This document shows, piece after piece, positions 56,705 through 64,000 of a stretch of 64,000 bases of DNA. The stretch is from Acinetobacter amyesii (GTDB lineage Bacteria > Pseudomonadota > Gammaproteobacteria > Pseudomonadales > Moraxellaceae): positions 237,178 through 301,177 of the forward strand of contig NZ_MVKX01000001.1 of NCBI RefSeq assembly GCF_002018365.1. The letters run 5' to 3'. Under the pieces are notes generated by a model. That model made no database searches. It worked only from the letters and a program-made list of their open reading frames with translations, and was not told where the DNA came from. Every line of letters starts with the position of its first letter. Position 1 is the stretch's first letter. A program made the position numbers and the translations under genes.

Positions 56705-56793
56705 AAGCTCTAAAAATATCAATTGCTATAACTTAGAAATAAAAAAATCATAAGGTGTAAAGCTGAAGCAACTGCAAACCTGTCTAAGCATAC

Positions 56794-57114
56794 TTAATCA
56801 AAATGGCATACATAATCAACAACATCGGTACATTGCACTTTGAAAATAGAATCTTGTGGAACAATAAAGCTTTCGCCAGACGTATATTGAACAAACTCGC
56901 CCTGCTCTCCAATTTGCACAACACACTGCCCCGATGTGATTTCAACACGTTCTTTCACATGCGCCTCAAACGTCATGGGTTGCTCTGATGGCAAAAATAC
57001 ACCGATGGTTTTTTGACTACCATCTTCCATTTTTAAAACATGGCTCACCGATCTGCCGCCATAATGAACCGTAGGCTTTTTTACAACTGAGACGAAATCA
57101 AACTGATTTGACAT
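56794..57114 (-). CDS. ppnP: Pyrimidine/purine nucleoside phosphorylase PpnP
   Basis: This 106-residue cupin-fold enzyme phosphorolyses several nucleosides. VHYGGRSVSHVL near residue 17, GVFLPSEQPMTFEAHVKERVEI near 39 and a GESFIVPQDSIFKVQ block near 80 match the DUF1255/YaiE family. The ATG at 57114 is used because it begins the conserved SNQFDFVSVVKK segment; the longer frame adds eleven residues of no similarity. Confidence 0.92.
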   Translation of the reverse strand: MSNQFDFVSVVKKPTVHYGGRSVSHVLKMEDGSQKTIGVFLPSEQPMTFEAHVKERVEITSGQCVVQIGEQGEFVQYTSGESFIVPQDSIFKVQCTDVVDYVCHFD

Positions 57115-57770
57115 AGCGTGCCTCACATAGCAATTTATTATGATCAATTATTAAGCAGTTTATATTAAACAATATAGCGGATTCAATCTTCCTCAGATTT
57201 AGATCTAAGATTTTGAAAAGCCATTAATCAGAGTTGAACTTCAAATATATCAATAAAGATTTCAATGCAGATTAGATTTAAACTCTCCGTTATTTTCACA
57301 TATGAATGTTACAAATTTTGTGTATGACAAGACTTATTTCATTTTTATCATTTTTTCAGCAATACATTTTAAAATTTGTTATATAGAGCTAAACTTATAC
57401 AAATGACGTACTTAAATAGTTTAATTATAAATAATATATTGTTTTTACTTATTAAATTATTTAATTAAACATATTCCATTTACATTTTTGCTGCTAAGCA
57501 TAACTTTTTAAATCACTATATTGAATAATAAAAAATTGATATGATGCCTAGCGAAATATAGAGATTGGCTTTATTAAATCTTTTGTTTACAGCAGCTTGC
57601 AATGGCTATCTTTTCCCATTTGGAAATAGACTCAGATCTAATTGTATAAGTCTGTGTAGCATTTTAAATTATTAAGCATCTATCAGCCTGTCTGATAAAA
57701 GACTTAAGTAAATCTCTCCATAATATGATTTGTGAATTTATTAATTTTATAAATTTACTCGGGTGAATAT
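57115..57770. other. Long AT-rich gap before metQ
   Basis: This 656-base stretch has no open reading frame I would trust and no RNA gene recognised. It is very AT-rich, especially 57390-57500. A small hairpin TATCAG-CCTGT-CTGATA lies at about 57682-57698, upstream of metQ. It may contain the metQ promoter and a leader. I see no SAM riboswitch pattern. Confidence 0.45.
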
Positions 57771-58643
57771 ATGAAAAAGCTCCTAGGATTAGTTCTCGGT
57801 TTATCTGTTGGCCTTTCAGGCTGTGGTAAACAAGAAGCTCCTGCAACTGACGCAGCACAACAAAAAGACACTGCCGAAGTGCAAACCGTCACCATGGCTT
57901 CGACTGGTTCGGATGCTGATATTTGGCGCTACATTGCTTCGCTTCCTGAAACCAAAGAAGCTGGCATTAAACTTGAAGTGAAAAACTTCACTGACTATGT
58001 GTCTATGAACACTGCTGTATCAAATAAAGAAATTGATGTTAACGCATTCCAATCATATGCTTATATGGTTGCGTTTAACGACAACAATAAAGATAAAATT
58101 GCACCGCTTTCGACAACTTATTTAGAACCAATGGGTATCTATTCAAGCAAAGTCAAAAAACTTGAAGAGTTCAAAACAGGTGCAACCATTGCGATTCCAA
58201 ATGATGGCGCAAACGAATCACGTGCATTGTTACTACTTCAATCTGCTGGCTTAATCAAACTTAAAGCTGATTTTGACGATGTAAAAGGTACACCTGCTGA
58301 CGTAACTGAAAATGCGAAAAAAATCGTAATCAAACCAATTCAAATGGCGACTGCGGTTCGTGTTAAAGATGAAGTTGATGCGATTGTTTTGGGTAATACC
58401 CTTGCAATGGAAGGTGGTTTAAACGTACTGAAAGATGCGGTTTACTATGAGCCAATCGATCAAAGTACAAAAATGAACGTGAACATTCTTGCTGTTGCTG
58501 CTGACCGTCAAAATGACCCAGTTCTACAAAAAGTAGGCGCGCTTTATCACACTCCAGCAGTTAAAGCTTACATCGATGAACATTTTGGTGGTACTAAAAT
58601 TGATGTAAACAAACCAACTAGCTACCTCACTGAAGCAAAATAG
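57771..58643 (+). CDS. metQ: Methionine-binding lipoprotein MetQ
   Basis: This 290-residue solute-binding lipoprotein belongs to the methionine ABC importer. The lipobox is LSGC near residue 19. The NlpA-family pattern follows: VTMASTGSDADIWRYIAS near residue 40, VNAFQSYAYMVAFNDNNKDK near 85, and IPNDGANESRALLLLQSAGLI near 142. It is the first gene of the importer and is separated from metNI by a terminator, so the binding protein can be made in excess of the transporter. Confidence 0.95.
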   Translation: MKKLLGLVLGLSVGLSGCGKQEAPATDAAQQKDTAEVQTVTMASTGSDADIWRYIASLPETKEAGIKLEVKNFTDYVSMNTAVSNKEIDVNAFQSYAYMVAFNDNNKDKIAPLSTTYLEPMGIYSSKVKKLEEFKTGATIAIPNDGANESRALLLLQSAGLIKLKADFDDVKGTPADVTENAKKIVIKPIQMATAVRVKDEVDAIVLGNTLAMEGGLNVLKDAVYYEPIDQSTKMNVNILAVAADRQNDPVLQKVGALYHTPAVKAYIDEHFGGTKIDVNKPTSYLTEAK

Positions 58644-58662
58644 TAATATAATTTCTTCAAAT

Positions 58663-58693
58663 AAACAGGCAAAGTTTACTTTGCCTGTTTTTT
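58663..58693 (+). terminator. Terminator between metQ and metN
   Basis: AAACAGGCAAAG and CTTTGCCTGTTT arms close a 5-base loop and are followed by T. It probably reduces read-through from metQ to metNI. Confidence 0.88.
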
Positions 58694-58718
58694 CATTTTT
58701 GAACCCTTTTTTGACGCT

Positions 58719-59744
58719 ATGATCCAATTTAAAAATATCTCCAAGCATTTTGAGCTAAAAGGCCAAACCGTTACAGCACTGGATCAGATTAATCTGGACA
58801 TTCCAGATGGCTGTATTTTCGGTCTAATTGGCTACAGTGGTGCAGGCAAAAGTACCTTAATCCGTTTAATTAATTTGCTAGAACGTCCTAGTGAAGGGCA
58901 AATTATTATTCATGATAAAGACTTTACTGCTTTAAATTCGGCAGAGCTTCGTCAAGAAAGAACCAATATTGGCATGATCTTCCAGCACTTCAATTTACTG
59001 CAAACCAAAACTGTTGCAGAAAATATTGAAATGCCGCTTAAACTTTTAGGTGTAGCTAAAGCTGAACGCCAAAAACGTTTAGAAGAGTTGCTCGAATTTA
59101 TTGACTTAAAACATAAGAAAAATGCTTATCCAGATGAGCTCTCTGGTGGTCAAAAACAACGTGTAGGAATTGCCCGTGCGCTTGCCAATCATCCTAAAAT
59201 TTTACTGTGTGATGAAGCAACTTCTGCTCTCGATCCGCAAACCACCAAATCGGTATTGGCGTTATTAAAGAAAATTAATCAAGAACAAGGCATTACTATT
59301 GTCATGGTCACCCATGAAATGGATGTGATTGAATCCGTCTGTGATTATGTTGCGGTAATGGAACAAGGAAAAGTCATTGAACATGGATCAACTTTAGAGA
59401 TTTTTAGTCAGCCAAAACACAATACAACGAAAAACTTTATTCAAACTGTATTGCAGCAACAGCTCCCTGTTAATATTTTAAATAATTTAGAAAATCAGAA
59501 CCATAACAGTATTTATTGTTTGAAATTCCTCGGCAGTTCGGCACAAGAAACTGTCATTCAGGCGGTAATTAAACAGTTTGATATTAGCCTGAATATTTTG
59601 TTTGCCAATATGACTGAAATTAATGGTGCGGTGATTGGACAAATGTTCGTTCAGCTATTAGGTGATGCAGCATTGATTCAACAAGCGGTGGCGTTCTTAG
59701 AACAACATGGCGTTGAAGTCACTCAAGCAGGAGTTCAGCAATGA
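58719..59744 (+). CDS. metN: Methionine ABC transporter ATP-binding protein MetN
   Basis: This 341-residue ATPase of the methionine importer has Walker A GYSGAGKST near residue 38, signature LSGGQKQRVGIARAL near 140, Walker B ILLCDEATSALDP near 160, and a C-terminal ACT-like NIL domain (about 265-341) that binds methionine and inhibits transport. It overlaps metI by 4 bases (ATGA). Confidence 0.96.
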   Translation: MIQFKNISKHFELKGQTVTALDQINLDIPDGCIFGLIGYSGAGKSTLIRLINLLERPSEGQIIIHDKDFTALNSAELRQERTNIGMIFQHFNLLQTKTVAENIEMPLKLLGVAKAERQKRLEELLEFIDLKHKKNAYPDELSGGQKQRVGIARALANHPKILLCDEATSALDPQTTKSVLALLKKINQEQGITIVMVTHEMDVIESVCDYVAVMEQGKVIEHGSTLEIFSQPKHNTTKNFIQTVLQQQLPVNILNNLENQNHNSIYCLKFLGSSAQETVIQAVIKQFDISLNILFANMTEINGAVIGQMFVQLLGDAALIQQAVAFLEQHGVEVTQAGVQQ

Positions 59745-60436
59745 GAGATTTAATTGTTCAATGGCTGACTCAAATTACAGCACCCTTTTGGAAAAGTTCT
59801 TTGTCTATGGATCAGTTCGTCACTGCCCTACAAGAAACTTTTCACATGGTGTTCTTTGCCATGCTCTTCGGCTGTATATGGGGTTTTATCCAGGCCGTGA
59901 TTTTATATGTCTCACGTCCACAAGGCATTTTGCCTAACCGTGTCATCTACCATGGTTTGAACCCGATTGTGAATGCGCTGCGTTCATTGCCATTTATTAT
60001 CCTCTTGATTGCGGTCATTCCTTTGACCAAAGTCATTGTAGGGACATCGATCGGGACTTGGGCTGCAATTGTTCCGCTCACTATCTATGTTGGTCCTTAC
60101 ATTGGCCGTCTGATTGAAACATCGTTGCTCGAAGTGAACGACGGCATCATTGAGTCTGCTCAAGCGATGGGTGCATCTCCGCTGCAAATCATTACTAAAT
60201 TTGTGCTACCAGAGTCTCGTAGCTCTTTGATTTTAAACTTAACGACTGCAACCATTAGCTTAATTGGCGCAACAGCCATGGCGGGTGCAGTAGGTGCAGG
60301 CGGTATCGGTGACCTTGCTATTTCTTATGGTTATCAACGTTTTGATAGTAGCGTAGTGATCATGACTGTGATCGTCTTATTGATCTTGGTGCAAATCGTA
60401 CAAAGCCTAGGTGATTGGTTATCAAAATTACGCTAA
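59741..60436 (+). CDS. metI: Methionine ABC transporter permease MetI
   Basis: This 231-residue inner-membrane permease has five or six transmembrane segments and the EAA-type loop ESAQAMGASPLQIITKFVLP near residue 145 that docks to MetN. It is coupled to metN by an ATGA overlap. The transcript ends in a terminator with a UUCG-type loop. Confidence 0.95.
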   Translation: MRDLIVQWLTQITAPFWKSSLSMDQFVTALQETFHMVFFAMLFGCIWGFIQAVILYVSRPQGILPNRVIYHGLNPIVNALRSLPFIILLIAVIPLTKVIVGTSIGTWAAIVPLTIYVGPYIGRLIETSLLEVNDGIIESAQAMGASPLQIITKFVLPESRSSLILNLTTATISLIGATAMAGAVGAGGIGDLAISYGYQRFDSSVVIMTVIVLLILVQIVQSLGDWLSKLR

Positions 60437-60457
60437 GCCTGCGCAATTCATAACTTT

Positions 60458-60481
60458 AAGCTCTCTTCGGAGGGCTTTTTA
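60458..60481 (+). terminator. metI terminator
   Basis: AAGCTCTC and GAGGGCTT arms close a TTCG tetraloop, followed by a short T tract. Confidence 0.85.
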
Positions 60482-60655
60482 GTGTTTAAGATTTGATTTT
60501 TTTAATGCTGAAATTAAACCAAAATTTCTTTATCCCTAAATTACTTTGACGGCAAATTAGCAACACCATAAAATTTAAAATATGTCCTTCAACATTACAT
60601 TTCCAAAAACTTGAATTACGACAAAACATCAAAAGAACAAGATTATATATTCCCC

Positions 60656-61306
60656 ATGCAAACAACACTGCCAGCACAAATTTTCCGCTTAACTTTTTTC
60701 ACAACAACGATATTAATCACTTCAGCAGCATCTGCATCAATTGCTGATTATGACTATGTGACTAGTATTAAGGTGAATGATGTTGACTTAGCCTCACCCT
60801 TGCCTGCATCAAAAGTAAATGCATTAATCAGTAAAAATCCAGTGAGACCAAAATATGAATATTCAGAATGTACCGGTAATACTGAATTTCATGTCACATC
60901 AAAAGGTAAATTTCTAAAATTTGAAATTTATGCTGAGGACAATCCTCAAGTTAAAAATGATTCATTCTATAAGAATAAAAACAGCATCGCCCAACTTGGA
61001 CAAACCAAAGGGGTTGTTTGGATGGAATGGGATAACTCCACGCTAATACACAATAAAATTCAAATTGGATCAAAAAACCTGACAAGCCAATATAACTTTC
61101 AACAATTTGTAAAAGACTTTCCTAAAAGTGCAAAATTAGCCAATCCAAATGAAGTGGCTTATGTGATTTTACTCTCACCTGCTCATGCTAAATCCGTGCT
61201 AAAAGAGCCGCAAAACTATGATTTACCCTATATTGGCAACTTAGCCTTCAACTTTAAAAATGGCAAATTAACTGCCTTTTCAGTGAATCAAGGTATTGCT
61301 TGCTAA
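60656..61306 (+). CDS. Secreted hypothetical protein
   Basis: I do not recognise this gene. The product is 216 residues from the ATG at 60656, chosen because it opens a signal peptide (FRLTFFTTTILITSAASASI, cleavage near residue 28); the earlier TTG at 60611 adds 15 non-signal residues. The mature part is beta-rich with two cysteines (SECTGN near residue 67 and the terminal Cys). It has a 'TKGVVWMEWDNSTL' block of unknown meaning. It lies alone between metI and dnaE. Confidence 0.7.
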   Translation: MQTTLPAQIFRLTFFTTTILITSAASASIADYDYVTSIKVNDVDLASPLPASKVNALISKNPVRPKYEYSECTGNTEFHVTSKGKFLKFEIYAEDNPQVKNDSFYKNKNSIAQLGQTKGVVWMEWDNSTLIHNKIQIGSKNLTSQYNFQQFVKDFPKSAKLANPNEVAYVILLSPAHAKSVLKEPQNYDLPYIGNLAFNFKNGKLTAFSVNQGIAC

Positions 61307-61435
61307 ATCGTGATTGTCATACAGCGTTTATTGCTTAAACAGTGAATTTATAAATCTGCATAAAGCCATGCAATAAACGCAAGTTTGATCTCAGAGCATG
61401 CTAAAATCATCAGCTGTTTTCGCAGGGACTCATCT

Positions 61436-64000
61436 ATGCACTTTGTACATCTTGGTATTTTTACAGAATTTTCCGTTACTGAATCTATTGTACGTATACC
61501 TGATCTTGTAAAAGCTGCAGCTGCAGATGAAATGCCTGCTTTAGCCATCACTGACCTTTCAAATCTACATGCGGCTGTAAAATTCTATAAAAAGAGCTTA
61601 GATAAAGGCATTAAACCGATTTTTGGTTCGACCCTTCGTTTGAATGATGCTGAGCACAAAGTCACACTCCTCGCGATGACCAATAAAGGTTGGCGTAGTC
61701 TGACCGAGTTGGTTTCTGAAGGCTATATTTCAGGTCAACAGCTTGATATTCCTTGCGTACAAAAAGATTGGATTTTAAATCAGCACCAAGACCTGATTGT
61801 TTTACTGGGTATGCAAAGTGATGTCGGCAAAATGCTTTGCTCGTCCAACCCGCAAAAAGCTGAACCATTGTTAGCCGACTGGGTCGAAAAATTTGGCAAT
61901 CGTGTTTATTTGGCTATTACCCGAACTGAGCGCTCGGGTGAAGAAGACTTCATTCATGAAGCTGTAAAACTTGCGAAGAAATTTAACATTGGTGTTGTTG
62001 CACATAATGATGTGCACTTTGTGCGTAAAGAAGACTTCGAAGCGCATGAAGCACGTGTTTGTATTGCCGATGGTTATGTCCTTGGGGACAATCGTCGTCC
62101 TAAAAATTATAGTCCTGAACAGTATTTCAAAACTGCTGCGGAAATGACTGAGCTCTTTTCAGACATTCCAACAGCTATTGAAAACACCTATCACATTGCA
62201 CGACGCTGTAATGTGTCATTACGTTTAGGCTTCCATGACCTTCCCGATTATCCAATCCCTGAAGGTCATACCATTGACACCTATTTTGAACATTTATCAA
62301 AAGAAGGTTTAGAAGAACGCTTAGCGCATTTATATCCTGTCGAACAGCGTGGTGACGACTGGCCAGAAATTCGTAAGCCTTATGATGAGCGTTTGGCTTA
62401 TGAGGTCGGGATCATCCTGACCATGCAATTCCCAGGTTACTTCCTGATTGTCATGGACTTTATTCAATGGTCTAAAGGTAATGGCGTCCCTGTTGGTCCA
62501 GGCCGTGGTTCGGGTGCAGGCTCCTTGGTTGCCTATAGTTTAAAAATTACCGACCTTGACCCACTACGTTATGACCTACTTTTCGAACGTTTCTTAAACC
62601 CAGAACGTGTATCGATGCCCGACTTTGACGTCGATTTCTGTATCGCAGGTCGTGACCGTGTCATTGACTATGTTGCACGAACATACGGTCGTGATGCAGT
62701 ATCTCAGATTGCAACTTTCGGGACTATGGCGGCAAAAGGTGCGATTCGTGACGTAGCCCGTGTCTTGGGTAAATCCTATGGTTTGGCTGACCGTATTTCT
62801 AAAATGATTCCGACCAAGCCTTTAGGTTTAAGTTTGGAAGAATCGATTGAGGCCGAACCACAGCTCAAAGATATTGTCACCAACCCATCAAACCCAGATA
62901 ACGACGATGCAGCAGAAATTTGGGAAATGGCACTCAAACTTGAAGGCATTACCCGTAATACAGGTAAGCACGCCGGTGGTGTGGTCATTGCACCAACCAA
63001 GTTAACCGACTATTCCGCAGTACTCTGTGATGCAGATGGGACGAACCGTGTAGCCCAATTCGATAAAGACGATGTGGAAGCAGCCGGCCTAGTCAAATTC
63101 GACTTCTTGGGCTTACGTAACTTAACGGTAATTGAAGATGCCATTAAGCACATCAATGCCCGTCCAGATATCACCACACCTGTCGATATTTCCTTGATTC
63201 CGTTGGATGATAAACCTGCCTATGCCGTGTTCGCAGATGCCAATACCACAGCGGTCTTCCAGTTTGAATCCGTCGGCATGAAAAAAATGCTGAAAGAGGC
63301 ACGTCCAAGCAAGTTCGAAGAAATTATTGCCTTCGTGTCTTTATACCGTCCAGGCCCGATGGATCTGATTCCTGACTTTATTTTCCGTATGCATGGTGGC
63401 GAGTTTGAATACTTACATCCATTACTGGAAAGTGTCCTTGAACCGACGTACGGCATTATGGTGTATCAGGAACAGGTAATGCAGGCAGCGCAGTTCTGCG
63501 CCGGCTATAGCTTGGGTGGCGCGGATTTACTTCGTCGTGCCATGGGTAAAAAGAAAGTCGAAGAAATGATCAAGCACCGTCAGATCTTTACTGAAGGTGC
63601 TGCAACCAAAGGTATTGATGCAGATACGGCCAACCATATCTTCGACTATATGGAAAAATTCGCAGGCTATGGTTTTAACAAATCCCATGCCGCAGCCTAT
63701 GCCCTTGTTGCATATCAAACCGCTTGGTTAAAAGCACATTTCCCTGCTGAATTTATGTCAGCGGTGATGACCTCGGAAATGCAAAACACCGACAACGTGG
63801 TGTTTTTGATCGATGACTGTCGAATTAACGGTCTTGAAGTTTTACCTCCATCAGTCAATATGTCTTTGTACAACTTCCATGCCAGTGATCCAGAAACCAT
63901 CGTATACGGTTTAGGTGCAATCAAAGGCGTCGGCGAAGCTGCCATGCAGTCTGTAATTGACTCACGTATCCAAGATGGCCCCTATAAAGACCTGTTTGAC
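61436..64000 (+). CDS. dnaE: DNA polymerase III alpha subunit (cut by window edge)
   Basis: The first 855 codons of the replicative polymerase are visible; the gene runs off the right edge. The N-terminal PHP domain starts at residue 1 (MHFVHLGIFTEFSVTESIVR). The polymerase core has GPGRGSGAGSLVAY near 358 and the catalytic aspartates in PDFDVDF near residues 395-401. HAGGVVIAP near 515 and the YRPGPMDLIP motif near 638 are also present. The frame is intact throughout. The ATG at 61436 has GGGACTC upstream. Confidence 0.97.
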   Translation, partial: MHFVHLGIFTEFSVTESIVRIPDLVKAAAADEMPALAITDLSNLHAAVKFYKKSLDKGIKPIFGSTLRLNDAEHKVTLLAMTNKGWRSLTELVSEGYISGQQLDIPCVQKDWILNQHQDLIVLLGMQSDVGKMLCSSNPQKAEPLLADWVEKFGNRVYLAITRTERSGEEDFIHEAVKLAKKFNIGVVAHNDVHFVRKEDFEAHEARVCIADGYVLGDNRRPKNYSPEQYFKTAAEMTELFSDIPTAIENTYHIARRCNVSLRLGFHDLPDYPIPEGHTIDTYFEHLSKEGLEERLAHLYPVEQRGDDWPEIRKPYDERLAYEVGIILTMQFPGYFLIVMDFIQWSKGNGVPVGPGRGSGAGSLVAYSLKITDLDPLRYDLLFERFLNPERVSMPDFDVDFCIAGRDRVIDYVARTYGRDAVSQIATFGTMAAKGAIRDVARVLGKSYGLADRISKMIPTKPLGLSLEESIEAEPQLKDIVTNPSNPDNDDAAEIWEMALKLEGITRNTGKHAGGVVIAPTKLTDYSAVLCDADGTNRVAQFDKDDVEAAGLVKFDFLGLRNLTVIEDAIKHINARPDITTPVDISLIPLDDKPAYAVFADANTTAVFQFESVGMKKMLKEARPSKFEEIIAFVSLYRPGPMDLIPDFIFRMHGGEFEYLHPLLESVLEPTYGIMVYQEQVMQAAQFCAGYSLGGADLLRRAMGKKKVEEMIKHRQIFTEGAATKGIDADTANHIFDYMEKFAGYGFNKSHAAAYALVAYQTAWLKAHFPAEFMSAVMTSEMQNTDNVVFLIDDCRINGLEVLPPSVNMSLYNFHASDPETIVYGLGAIKGVGEAAMQSVIDSRIQDGPYKDLFD

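Noticed and set aside
57115..57770. SAM riboswitch upstream of metQ
   Set aside because: No conserved SAM-I or SAM-II core elements are recognisable in this AT-rich stretch.
57664..57858. Minus-strand 64-residue open frame before metQ
   Set aside because: It overlaps the metQ signal peptide on the other strand, with poor codon use and no ribosome-binding site.

Overview
The window looks like a chromosomal segment of an Acinetobacter species. It is AT-rich gammaproteobacterial DNA with Moraxellaceae-type gene content: a skp-lpxD-fabZ-lpxA cluster with no lpxB after lpxA, a fis-purH-purD block, RecA with no LexA-type box in view, a 345-residue class II aldolase and two tandem BASS transporters. 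This assignment rests on protein and gene-order recognition, not on a database search. Almost everything is core chromosome. There are no insertion sequences, prophage, CRISPR arrays, rRNA or convincing tRNA genes. Both ends cut genes: glnS on the left and dnaE on the right.

Layout: 0-5.7 kb holds glnS (partial), ppiB, a REP-like palindromic repeat, lpxH, an HpcH/HpaI aldolase, a nitroreductase, two tandem small zinc-ribbon proteins and an EamA transporter. 5.7-11.6 kb holds fba, a small lipoprotein, pgk, a DUF2237 gene, yceF-type maf, a secreted hypothetical and the ribosomal oxygenase roxA/ycfD. 11.6-14.9 kb is a signalling operon (LuxR-type response regulator, 7TM histidine kinase, membrane lipoprotein). 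15-21.3 kb holds a tandem GST-N protein, rraA, an SDR-like protein, rpsT with a structured leader, and a large M66-type metalloprotease lipoprotein with a lectin tail. 21.4-26.4 kb holds a histidine phosphatase, cysQ, yrfG-hslR, recA-recX and the SRP RNA gene. At 26.6-27.5 kb cpoB/ybgF is split by a one-base frameshift.

27.5-40 kb is one long leftward envelope and translation cluster: rimO, pyrH, frr, uppS, cdsA, dxr, rseP, bamA, skp, lpxD, fabZ, lpxA. It joins isoprenoid carrier and phospholipid synthesis, outer-membrane protein assembly and lipid A synthesis. 40-43 kb is ntrBC behind a predicted sigma-54 promoter with two NtrC-like sites. 43-51.3 kb holds an MhpT-like transporter, mnmG, two BASS transporters, prmA and a zinc-ribbon membrane protein. 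51.3-55.1 kb is fis (rRNA-like promoter and structured leader), purH and purD. 55.1-56.7 kb is a small cassette, AT-rich in its first gene, with a Ymh/HEPN-like protein and a GNAT acetyltransferase. The rest is ppnP, the methionine ABC importer metQ-metNI, a secreted hypothetical and dnaE.

The observations most worth following are the cpoB frameshift, the HEPN-like cassette, the lipoprotein tied to the two-component operon, the M66/ricin lipoprotein, the ntrBC promoter layout and the structured leaders of fis and rpsT. I found no clearly new multi-gene system.
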